A model generated the notes under the pieces. It saw only the letters and a list, made by a program, of their open reading frames with translations. It was not told where the DNA came from and ran no database searches. From the NCBI GenBank assembly GCA_002694245.1, contig NZLM01000007.1, positions 30,208 through 39,794 of the forward strand: a stretch of DNA of 9,587 bases, read 5' to 3'. The translations under genes were made by a program, and so were the position numbers. Below, piece by piece: positions 1-8,300 of this stretch. This stretch comes from Methanobacteriota archaeon. GTDB lineage: Archaea > Thermoplasmatota > Poseidoniia > Poseidoniales > Poseidoniaceae. Numbering within the stretch: the first letter of the stretch is position 1; each line of letters opens with the position of its first letter.

Positions 1-3000
1 GTCATTGTAACTGAACCTGATGTTAGTGTGTCAATCATTGCACTTGAGCCAGATGGTCCAGCTGCTGTGGAAGATGTTCCACCAGGGCTAATTGATACGC
101 TAGCAGATCCTAGATCTACATCTTCTAGACTAATTGAGTCAAGAGAGTAGATAGTTACTGATGAGTAATCAGGAGCATCCATGTTGTATACGTAGATGCT
201 TGAGCCTGTTCCGTCACCTTCTGCAGCAAGTGCGTTTCCGCTGTTTGCAGAAGCAGAGGTTGCAGTAACGTTACTAATCCAGACGTTTGCAAAGTCTACA
301 TCGATTAGGTTGACTAGTGAGTCTTCGATGTCGATGTTCTCCATTATCAGAGAACCTGCTGTGCTTCCAGGATAGTTAATGACTGCTCCACCCCAACTGT
401 TTCCGTTAGAGTTACAGTCTGTCATCTCACCATCACGTAGCGTTACAACAGAGTCTTCAGCAAGGTCGAAACATGCATCAGATGCACTGTTAATCTCGAA
501 GTCAGACATCGATACTACTGTACCTTGTCCTGATCCATGCTTGAACGCTGATGCAACATTTGTGAAGGTTACATGATCCATCGTGAAGTTACCAACGTTT
601 GCGTTGCTTGATGGAGATGCACCGTGACGGCTACCTGCTGCAATTGCTGCATCGCTAGTGTTAGCGAAGTCAACGTAAGACATCTGGTGGCGGTCATCTG
701 TTCCTGTGCTACAAGCAGCAGTGAATGCTAGACCCTTCCAAGTCGCACCTTGCTGTCCTTCAAACAGAACTGGTGCGGTTTCGTTACCAGTTGCTGTGAA
801 AGAGCTGCATGAACCATCGAAGGACAGACCCTTGCCGCTAGCAACCTGTACGACTACACCAGGCTCGATTGTCAAGTCGGATCCAATTGACAAGTATCCG
901 CTTGCTGAACTTGGGTTGACTCTAATTGGAGAGTCAATTAGGTTCCAGGTTGTTGGCTGAGTAATGTCAGCGCTAACGTCAGTACCCTTTCCTTCGAACG
1001 GAACTGTTCTGTATCTCACTGAACAGTCGACATTGCTGTTGTCATAGCAGTAGTAGCTGGAGTAGTAACCCCACCATGGTGCTATGTTTCCAGGCTTGCT
1101 GTATGAACTGCTTGCGTATGGCAGAGCAGGCATGTTGCTGTACCAGGATGTAATGGAACGCTCTAGAGAGGTAGATCCGTCATCCTTAAGGTACATGTTA
1201 CCCATTCTTCCAATGTGTACACGGTTCTTTGAATCAGAACCGTTGTACTCTGTACCGAAATACTCGAATGAGAAGTCATCCGGCATGTCGATGTTAGCGT
1301 TACATCCAGACTTGTATATGTTCCAGTAGTAGGAAGACACACAGTAGTAACCATACGGGTATCCGTTGCTTGATCCAGATATTGCAGTATCATAAGTTGG
1401 CAGTTCAGAGACACCTAGGTCGAATGTTTCCCATGAGTGTCCAGAGCTGTCTGTACCGATTCTGTAATTGTTGGAGTGCGGGTTTGCACCGTTGATGTAA
1501 CCGCTCGAGGTTCTTAGGGTAGCACCCTTAGACCTTGTTTGGTCCTGATATCCAACAGTTGCATAGTCGTATGTAGCCTGACAGTTAGAGTCGTATTGGA
1601 ACTCTATCTCGTTGGTCACATCGTACATTACAACCTGGAAAGTACACTGGTAAGAACTGGTGTATCCTAGATCGTGCCACTCGACGATGAACATCTTGTT
1701 CGGGTCGCCAACTTCGAAGGAGTTGGTTGTGGTTGTGTTGGTGTTAGTACCAGTTGCAGCAGTGCTTATGTCTGTTACAGTAACGTAATACTCAACTTGG
1801 CTGCCTCTCTCAAGGTCTTGCAGTTCAGCACTCCAGTCACACGCTGCCATCACACACGCAGTGCGTGAGGATGATGGGTTCAGGTTTGTGCTCTGCCAGT
1901 TGTTTACTGTACCGTCAGCATCTGTGATTCTGTAGTAGAATGTTGGTCCCACTCCAGCAGATGTTGAAGTGTTGATTCCACTCGGTGGTTCTCCACCATC
2001 AGTGATGGTAAAGGTAAATGTGCGGTCTCTTGAATGAGAATCGCGCATTGGGCTGTGGTCAACGATAGGCGCTACGGTATCTGGTTCAGGTGCTACCTTT
2101 GCAACCTTGTACACAACTCCACCGCTAGATGCCATTGGACCGTAGTAACCGGTACCTAGAGCGAATCCAGACCAGCGGTAGGATGTGCTGTATGCGTAGT
2201 AGTATCCTGAGGAACATCCTGGGTTGGAGCTGGTTGATCTAAAGAAGTAGAAGAAACCGTTGCTTCCAGCGCACATCCAGTTAGCTCTTGAGCTGCTGTA
2301 TGTTGCGTTCCAGTCAAATTCACCCATTGTACCAGTGATGTCCCCGGGGATATCGACAAGGAAAGCCCTTGTGTATCCGTAGGTTGATCTCTGGTTAGCA
2401 GTTGTACCAGAAGTTAGCGGGTCTTCGATTCCTGTGTCAGTACCTAGACCAACCATTGCCCAAGCTTTCTTGGATGTGTCGTATAGGTAGATTAGGTTCA
2501 TTCCAGGTCCATCATCAGCTGAGATGGATAGGAATCCGCCATCATCTTCGTGCATGTCCATTGAACCTTGCAGTGTTCCGCCGAATCCATTGTATCCAGC
2601 AGATGGTGTTGTTGTCCAGCGCATGGTCCACATTGCGTAGAAGTAGTAGCTGCTTGTGTAGAAACAGGATGCACTTCCTGTTCCACAATCAGATGTGTCA
2701 AACTCGAACACATATTCGTCAGAGTCCTCGTAGTAAGTCATCTGTCGGTCGAATGTGTTCGCAGTGCTGGTTGTTGTGTAAGCACGTACGTCTGTCATTG
2801 AAACGGTCATCTTCATGTCGCTTCCAGCGTTTGCTGCGTCATCAACAAAGAACCAGTATGGGCTAGATGGGGCGCTAGCAGTGCTTGGACTGCCAGATCC
2901 TCCAGCAGGACTTGTAGCCATGTTGGGAGTTGCGGCTCCGTCCTGATATGCCCAGTAGTACTTGACATAGTCTCCAGTTGAGATGCTACTTGTTGTTGCA

Positions 3001-4823
3001 CGGAAGTTACAATCGGTTGAGCCTGAGCCACATTGATCGATTGTAGTCGCTTTAACTGCGGTGTAAGAACCGTTGTTAATCGAGTAGTGCAAGTGAGGAG
3101 CACCGGTTGATGTTGTATCGATTCCACTGTTGTCCTTTAGGTTGGTGAAGAATGTTCTCTCGCCTTCCTTGTAAGAAGTGATTCCAGTGTACGGAACGAA
3201 TCCATCAATTGGAGCAGTTGTGTCACTACCACCTGAGTAAGTGATCTGGATGTAGCTGTTTGTACTTCCAGAGCTGTAAGTGTAGTAGTAGATTGTAGTC
3301 GCAGTGTTGTATCTTGCGCTCATTCCGATGGTTCCACCGTTAGATAGAGCGTTTACGATGTAGTTGTGACTACCGGATGTTGAGGAACATGCTGTTCCGC
3401 TGCTGCTACATAGTTCAGCAGTCTTCCATCCTGTTCCAGTGGAGTATGTTCCAGCAGATGCAGAGTTCCATGCAGAACTGATCATCCTTCTCTGAGTTGT
3501 ACCGCCATATCCAGATGATAGGCTACTCAGTAGAGTATTGGAACATGTCGCAGATGCGATTGTCCAGCTGTATCTTGCAGATGTACCACAAGTCTCCATT
3601 ACTGAAGCTGTGATTGCGTTGCTAGAGTAAGTGTAACCATACCTTACGTATTGCTTCCACTCAATCTTGTCAACAGAAGCACCTGTTGGTAGTGCGTTTG
3701 CACTAGTGAAGGTGTATGTGTTCCACGGCAAGTAATAGATACGTGTGCTTGTTCTGCGTAGGTCTCCATATGCGGAGTTGTAACAGTAAGCGTAGTAGAC
3801 ATAACAATATCCACCGCCACCTCTGCTAACGGAGATAGATGGGTCGATTGCCAATGGGAATTGGCGCTCCTCATCCATTAGCCAGTCTGTTCCAACTGCA
3901 GTTGTTAGAACGACATCGTTACCAAACACCTGAACGAAGTAGGTTGCGTGGTATGGCTCTTCAGCATCCATCTCGATTACGACAGGGACAGGGATGGTTG
4001 CAAGTAGCTCACCTGTCTCTAGGTTTCTAATTGTCAACTCATCTTGAGTCTGTGTGATTTCTTCTCTGATGATATCGTCACCTAGGAACAATCCATATCC
4101 AACTGGAAGGCGCATTTGCTCGGATAGACCGAAGTATGCAACGCTTTCGTCAAGGACTGGGCGGTCTCTAATCACTAGGTTTTGCTTCATTTCTGTTTCA
4201 CCGACTGTGTAGTCAATGTCAAATCCTTCAGCGATTGGGTACCTAATGACATTGCCACCTACTGAGACTCCATCTTCAGAAGGTGAAGTCATGTGCGGCA
4301 TTGCCATTGTTCCGGACTCATCAAGGGTCACTACCATTGGGTTTAGGCCAGTGACGATTGGGTCCACGTTAGGGTGGACCATCACCGAGACACCGTCTTC
4401 GACTTCGGCAGCAAATGAAACCTCGTAGATGCTTTCAGTTACTTCCCAACCTTCGACGGTTGCCTTGATGTTTAGATCGATTTCTTCCCAGGAGCCAATG
4501 TCACTCATGTAGTGCAGTGGCGCGGAAGCGGTGATCAGAGTTGTCGAACCGTCATCTAGACGGAAGGCTTTCTGATTCATCGACCTCATTCCCTCGAGTT
4601 CAGAGGTTTCATCGTATTCATATTGTGCAGGCTCGTAGACATCTGGTAGAGCGAAGAAATCATCGCTGTCGTCGTTTGCAACAGCAAGTTCTGCTTCTAC
4701 CTGAGGGGCGTCGTTTTGTACCAGGTTGGTCATTGTCATTCCAACCATTAGCGCACAAAGCAATAGGGCAATTCCTACGCCACCCATTACTGTCTTTTTA
4801 TTCGTGTTTTTGTTTCCCAACAT
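1..4823 (-). CDS. Giant secreted multidomain surface protein, beta-helix C-terminus, partial (runs off left edge)
   Basis: The frame is open without a stop from the ATG at 4823-4821 to the left edge: 1607 codons, C-terminus missing. The ATG follows AAGGAG at 4840-4835; the two ATGs between them stop after four or three codons. Residues 12-31 form a hydrophobic signal or anchor helix after a Lys/Asn-rich N-terminus. Next come HYMSDIGSWEEID (104-116) and DWLMDEERQFPLAIDPS (313-329), which resemble the head of bacterial RHS/DNRLRE surface proteins. Residues 332-530 look like a beta-sandwich of the DNRLRE type. Two related Ig-like modules start at about 533 and 915. Around 1041-1095 is a module with FIVEWHDLGY and CTFQVVMYDVTNEIEFQY, and around 1184-1215 FSFEYFGTEY...MGNMYL, the pair typical of secreted beta proteins. 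From about 1290 repeats such as DLTIEPGVVVQVA and TAPVLFEGQ indicate a right-handed parallel beta-helix. No catalytic residues were recognised; adhesion or glycan binding is inference. Residues 650-910 match nothing I know. Confidence 0.9.
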   Translation of the reverse strand, partial: MLGNKNTNKKTVMGGVGIALLLCALMVGMTMTNLVQNDAPQVEAELAVANDDSDDFFALPDVYEPAQYEYDETSELEGMRSMNQKAFRLDDGSTTLITASAPLHYMSDIGSWEEIDLNIKATVEGWEVTESIYEVSFAAEVEDGVSVMVHPNVDPIVTGLNPMVVTLDESGTMAMPHMTSPSEDGVSVGGNVIRYPIAEGFDIDYTVGETEMKQNLVIRDRPVLDESVAYFGLSEQMRLPVGYGLFLGDDIIREEITQTQDELTIRNLETGELLATIPVPVVIEMDAEEPYHATYFVQVFGNDVVLTTAVGTDWLMDEERQFPLAIDPSISVSRGGGGYCYVYYAYCYNSAYGDLRRTSTRIYYLPWNTYTFTSANALPTGASVDKIEWKQYVRYGYTYSSNAITASVMETCGTSARYSWTIASATCSNTLLSSLSSGYGGTTQRRMISSAWNSASAGTYSTGTGWKTAELCSSSGTACSSTSGSHNYIVNALSNGGTIGMSARYNTATTIYYYTYSSGSTNSYIQITYSGGSDTTAPIDGFVPYTGITSYKEGERTFFTNLKDNSGIDTTSTGAPHLHYSINNGSYTAVKATTIDQCGSGSTDCNFRATTSSISTGDYVKYYWAYQDGAATPNMATSPAGGSGSPSTASAPSSPYWFFVDDAANAGSDMKMTVSMTDVRAYTTTSTANTFDRQMTYYEDSDEYVFEFDTSDCGTGSASCFYTSSYYFYAMWTMRWTTTPSAGYNGFGGTLQGSMDMHEDDGGFLSISADDGPGMNLIYLYDTSKKAWAMVGLGTDTGIEDPLTSGTTANQRSTYGYTRAFLVDIPGDITGTMGEFDWNATYSSSRANWMCAGSNGFFYFFRSTSSNPGCSSGYYYAYSTSYRWSGFALGTGYYGPMASSGGVVYKVAKVAPEPDTVAPIVDHSPMRDSHSRDRTFTFTITDGGEPPSGINTSTSAGVGPTFYYRITDADGTVNNWQSTNLNPSSSRTACVMAACDWSAELQDLERGSQVEYYVTVTDISTAATGTNTNTTTTNSFEVGDPNKMFIVEWHDLGYTSSYQCTFQVVMYDVTNEIEFQYDSNCQATYDYATVGYQDQTRSKGATLRTSSGYINGANPHSNNYRIGTDSSGHSWETFDLGVSELPTYDTAISGSSNGYPYGYYCVSSYYWNIYKSGCNANIDMPDDFSFEYFGTEYNGSDSKNRVHIGRMGNMYLKDDGSTSLERSITSWYSNMPALPYASSSYSKPGNIAPWWGYYSSYYCYDNSNVDCSVRYRTVPFEGKGTDVSADITQPTTWNLIDSPIRVNPSSASGYLSIGSDLTIEPGVVVQVASGKGLSFDGSCSSFTATGNETAPVLFEGQQGATWKGLAFTAACSTGTDDRHQMSYVDFANTSDAAIAAGSRHGASPSSNANVGNFTMDHVTFTNVASAFKHGSGQGTVVSMSDFEINSASDACFDLAEDSVVTLRDGEMTDCNSNGNSWGGAVINYPGSTAGSLIMENIDIEDSLVNLIDVDFANVWISNVTATSASANSGNALAAEGDGTGSSIYVYNMDAPDYSSVTIYSLDSISLEDVDLGSASVSISPGGTSSTAAGPSGSSAMIDTLTSGSVTM
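3..956 (-). other. Right-handed parallel beta-helix region of the giant exoprotein
   Basis: Residues from about 1290 to 1607 carry short repeated rungs rich in Asn, Asp, Ser, Gly and Val. The first rungs read LTIEPGVVVQVASGKGLSF and FTATGNETAPVLFEG, then WKGLAFT, MSYVDFANTSDAAIAAGS, MDHVTFTNVASAF and MENIDIEDSLVNLIDVDFAN. The pattern 'x-ITVEPGV-V...G-L-A-G...P-I-F-G' is typical of pectate-lyase-like beta-helices in archaeal and bacterial exoproteins. These folds bind or cleave polysaccharides, or serve as stalks. No polysaccharide-lyase active site can be assigned by eye, and the helix continues past the window. Confidence 0.75.
1704..2081 (-). repeat. Ig-like module, copy 2 of 2 in the giant exoprotein
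   Basis: Residues about 915-1040 begin DTVAPIVDHSP, followed by RDRTFTFTITDGGEPPSGIN, a TFYYRITDADG strand, an AACDWSAELQ strand and GSQVEYYVTVTD. Shared with copy 1 are D-T-x-A-P-I, R-T-F, a D before S-G-I-(D/N)-T, a (D/A)-C-(N/D)-(F/W) strand, and G-(D/S)-x-V-(K/E)-Y-Y. The copies are clearly diverged, so the duplication is old. The boundaries are estimates. Confidence 0.6.
2859..3227 (-). repeat. Ig-like module, copy 1 of 2 in the giant exoprotein
   Basis: Residues about 533-655 begin SDTTAPIDGFVPYTG, followed by GERTFFTNLKDNSGIDTTST, a HYSINNG strand, a TDCNFRATTSS strand and GDYVKYYWAYQDG. The same order of elements recurs about 380 residues later (1704-2081), which points to internal duplication of a beta-sandwich. 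The module boundaries are estimates. Confidence 0.6.
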
Positions 4824-4834
4824 CACGTCATCAT

Positions 4835-4840
4835 CTCCTT
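4835..4840 (-). promoter_or_regulatory. Ribosome binding site of the giant exoprotein gene, with tiny overlapping frame
   Basis: AAGGAG on the minus strand lies 11 bases before the ATG at 4823, a slightly long gap. Between them are two ATGs in another frame (4834 and 4831), reading ATG ATG ACG TGA. That stop shares its A with the real start (TGATG). The true start is fixed at 4823 because the other ATGs terminate at once. Confidence 0.6.
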
Positions 4841-4854
4841 ACGGACTGTATGCA

Positions 4855-4890
4855 GAGCACCTCACGCATTGTATCCCTTATGAGCATTGG
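4855..4890 (-). promoter_or_regulatory. Putative promoter of the giant exoprotein gene
   Basis: Read on the minus strand, CATAAGGGATACAATG starts at 4882 and is followed by GCGTGAGG (4867-4860). The arrangement resembles the region upstream of the 1059-residue gene (CATAAATA at 8618-8611, GCGTGGG at 8601-8595), and the CATAA element lies 59 bases before this start and 56 before that one. A start of transcription about 25 bases downstream would leave a short leader containing the ribosome binding site. The TATA match itself is poor, so this rests mainly on the similarity between the two regions. Confidence 0.3.
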
Positions 4891-5309
4891 GGTACATGGG
4901 CTTTTACAGAGTCGCAGAAATAACGTAAAATCGTTAGCTTTTTTTTCGGCTCATAGCCAATTCATAGAAGTTCTTTGGCCAGACTCAAAATACAACCTAG
5001 TTGCTCGATTATAGTCCTTTCTAGTAACACAAAAAGATGCACTGAAAGCCAATGACTGATGACCCAATAATTGCTCACAAGCACAAAGTGAATATTTTTT
5101 GATTGAAGAAAATGATATTTTTTCTATGTAATGTTAGAAAATACCATTTCTGAATAACTGTAAATATGAATAAAAATGGTGCAAAAAGTAAACCGTAAAA
5201 AACAACGCCAGAATGACTGTATTTATCCGATCGATTTTGGCTCGAAATTTTTGCTAATCACAATGACGATTAGAGTCGTTTATTTCGATTGTTAAGAAGA
5301 AAAAGGGGA
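4891..5309. other. A/T-rich intergenic stretch, no gene seen
   Basis: About 420 bases between the terminator of the upstream gene and the promoter of the giant exoprotein gene. It is clearly richer in A and T than the coding parts. It holds an eight-T run (4939-4946), several TATA-like strings on the minus strand (for example TATAAT near 5009-5014 and AATATTC near 5091-5097), and a 6-base inverted repeat CTAATC/GATTAG (5254-5259 and 5268-5273). I see no frame with a ribosome binding site and no tRNA-like fold. An alternative, more distal promoter with a long leader could lie here. Confidence 0.5.
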
Positions 5310-5341
5310 GCCATGGTGAGCGGCGAACCGCCCACCATGGC
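5310..5341 (-). terminator. Strong intrinsic-type terminator after the 1059-residue surface protein gene
   Basis: On the minus strand a 14-base-pair stem (GCCATGGTGGGCGG pairing with CCGCTCACCATGGC, one G-U wobble) closes on a TTCG loop and is followed by CTCCCC and then TTTTTCTTCTT (5304 down). It lies 42 bases after the TGA stop at 5385-5383. Orientation is clear, because the T tract follows the stem only on the minus strand; on the plus strand the wobble pair becomes an A-C mismatch. Archaeal polymerase terminates mainly at T tracts, so the hairpin may serve chiefly as a 3'-end stabiliser. Confidence 0.75.
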
Positions 5342-5346
5342 AGCCT

Positions 5347-5374
5347 GGTGTCAAGCACCTTGTCTTGTAGACAA
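5347..5374 (-). other. Two abutting small hairpins in the 3' untranslated region
   Basis: Directly after the stop codon of the 1059-residue gene the minus strand can form TTGTCT-ACA-AGACAA (5374-5360) and, with no base between, GGTG-CTTGA-CACC (5359-5347). Five bases further on begins the strong terminator stem. The order of three hairpins in about 65 bases suggests a structured 3' end; its role is unknown. Confidence 0.5.
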
Positions 5375-5382
5375 ATCAGGGA

Positions 5383-8300
5383 TCAGTAATCCCAGTCTTT
5401 GCCTTCGTCTCCATCTCCTCCACGAGATAGGATGAAAGCTCCGACTACAAACGCTACAACAACTAATCCAATGATTACGCCCCAAGTCCATGTTGGAACT
5501 TCTCCACTGTCAGCACTATCGTCTGTGTTACCGATTGTAGCACACTCTTCGCTGTCAGGATCGACTTCACAAGGGTCAACGACTTCGTTGCTGTGCTCTA
5601 GCAGGATATCTGTCTGAGGCTCAGCATTGTTCATGTTACCCTTGTCGTCGTATGCAACGACTGCAAAGTAGTAAGTTACCGTTCCTTGACCACCTGGGTG
5701 GTTGATGTCCATACTTGTTGCATCGCCAGCATCGCTGCATTGCTCAGTTGGCATCATTCCTGCTGGACTCCATGCATAGTTTGCCATACAAACCATCCAA
5801 CCTGATACATCAGAAGTATCTCCGGATGCTGTCCATGAAACTGTCCATGCATTTGCTCCTTCCTTGTTTGCTACTGAAACACTAGTTGCACTAGCATCAC
5901 CATCTACCATCTTGTCAGCTGTTGCAGATCCTGTTGCAATTGTTGGATTGCATCCTCCTGCGTTACAAACCTGTAGAGTGTAGGTGTATGTTTCACCATG
6001 AACTGTGTCTGTTTGTCCATCCATTGAATGGCCAACAAGTGTTGTGTTCTCGTTTGTTACTTCACAGTTATCTGATGAATCACAAATCTCCATTCTTAGG
6101 TAGTCAAATCCTGGAACTGTTGTTCCCATGTAACTCCATGAAGCAGTTATGTCTCCTCCAGCGGATGCAACAACTGCTAGGTTCATTGGGTGTCCTTCAG
6201 GGGCCTCGATGATTTGGAGTTCTCCTCCCATCAGTACGATTTCACCTTGTGGTAGAACTTGGTTACCAGCGCCATGCCAATCGATATCGATTGTACCATC
6301 ACTGCTGCTAGCAGAAATAGTAGCATCTAACTGAGCCCAGTTACCGTTGTTAACCCAGAATACACTTGTTGGTTCTAGTGTTGATGCATCATATGTCATG
6401 GTAATTGTCTGTGCATAGACATCTTCAGCCATGTAGGTTGTTACTGGTGAGTAATCTATTACAGCAACAGAGTTGTACTCTCCAGAGTATCCGAATTCAG
6501 TCAAGTCTTTTGTGTAGGTTTGTTCGCTGTCTGTTAGAGATATTGTGAATGGATTAGCACCGTCGTATGTTAGGTCGTATTCCATTCCAATGCCGCTATC
6601 AGTAGAGTCTGTTGCAACAATCTTGTTCCAGACGAATATGTTTTCGAAATCTTGAGCATATGATCCGTATTCGTCGTTAACTCTTACAGAGTATGTCTGT
6701 ACTCCAGCCCACTCTGCGTCAAACGCAATCAGTTGGCAAGTAGAGAACTCTGGGCCCATTCCGTTACAAGCAGAGGGTTGAACAGTTCCGTTTATTGAAA
6801 TCATACCGGGGTGTGTCCAGATGTAATTCAACATCATTCCTGCATCATCATCAGCATCGTCAGCATCAGCTACGATTGTAATGAAACCTTCAGGACCAAT
6901 AACAATAGAACCTTCGTCCTGCTCAACAGTCAAGGAGACCGCTGGCCTGTTATTTAGCGCAGCAATCTCGTAGATGCTAGCATCATCGTTTCGAGCAGAC
7001 ATATCTGTTACAGTTTCACCGACCATAGAAATGGTTGCGGTTACGTTGTAGATACCTGGAGCGAAGTTGAACATTGCACATGCTTCACCCATCTCGAATG
7101 CGCCGCCCATTCCCATGTCATCTCCCAACTCCATGTGTTGGTAGTCAGGTCCATTGCCGTTGACACAGCTGTCAGCCTCAATAGTCTCAGTGACTCCAGT
7201 TCCTGTGTTCTTTATGTCGAAGGTAACCTTCCAGTCGTATGTTACAAACAGATCGCTACCTAGGTGTCGAACTGATGCTTGAACACTAGACCAAGCAGGG
7301 TTTAGAGGTCCTTCTGTAATTCCAGGCATTGTCGGTGGGCTTTGTGCAACACCATTCTCGTCGACTACATATCCTTGGTTGATTACAAGGTTTGTAATTC
7401 CAATGTCGTGGAAGGTCTGTACCTTTCCTTCGATAGTGTCTTCGCTTGTTGCTGCATCTCCATCTTGGTAGAATGTTACTTCACAGTAGTGAACGTAAGT
7501 GATCTCACTCTCTCCGCCTTCTTGGCTTGAACTGTTTCCAGCTACTGTCTCAGTACACTCTGGCAGTTGTCCATATACAACATAAGATACCAGAGATACA
7601 GTTACGGAATATTCTCCACTGTCCCCTGACATGTCGGGGCTTAGTGTTCCAAACCATTCTGCAGTGTCAGTTACACCTGGTTCGTAAGATATAGTGTACC
7701 TGCTGTCGTTGGTGACGTTGGTCTCGTCTTCTTGGTGTCGGAAGACTTCTGCCATACCATATGTACCAAATTCAGCGAATGTGTTTGAACCCATGATGTC
7801 AGCGCCATCGCTTTGTGCGGTTGCTGCTTCAAGAGTACCCATTACATCAAGTTGAAGGGTAATGTTTCTTGCTGACCATGCAGAGGAGCCACCAGCTTCC
7901 ACAGATAGTGTGAATGCCTTGTCTCCGCCTCCACCTTCAACTTCCTTTCCTGAATCCCAAGAAAGGTCGACGATGATGTCTGTCCAGTCTACAACAGATA
8001 CTAGGTTCTCTGAGTAGTCATTTCCGGGGTCTGCATCGCCAAAGGCGTTGGTCTCGACGACTACCACGTAGTCACCAGTGTCAGGTGTCCAAACTACTGG
8101 AGATCCTTGGTAAGACATTGTGTACTTACCGTAATCCAGTAGTTCTCCTGCACCAATCGAAGACCATGGGCAAACGAATGAGTCATCACAAACTACGTCG
8201 CCGTTGTTCCAAGATAGGTCATTACCGGCGGAATCTTTTGCAATCATTCCTCTTGCGCCATTTTCAGCAAGGTACACTGTTACAGTGATTCCCATCTCGC

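Noticed and set aside
2402..2866. Plus-strand open frame of 154 codons
   Set aside because: It lies wholly antisense to the continuous giant exoprotein frame, its product is an Arg/Leu/His/Cys-rich jumble, and it has no ribosome binding site. It is a shadow of the gene.
1020..3300. Recurring GTAGTAGTA strings that look like a microsatellite
   Set aside because: They are in frame and encode Tyr clusters; copies are short and scattered, so they reflect protein composition rather than a DNA repeat array.
4939..4958. GGCT-CAT-AGCC hairpin next to an eight-base T run
   Set aside because: On the plus strand the T run precedes rather than follows the stem, and on the minus strand it is an A run, so it is not a terminator for either strand.
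4541..5014. Plus-strand open frame of 157 codons reaching into the intergenic region
   Set aside because: Most of it is antisense to the start of the giant exoprotein gene, it crosses that gene's ribosome site and promoter, and its composition is unlike a real protein.
5100..5130. AGAAAA/TTTTCT inverted repeat in the A/T-rich gap
   Set aside because: Short, entirely low-complexity and expected by chance at this base composition.
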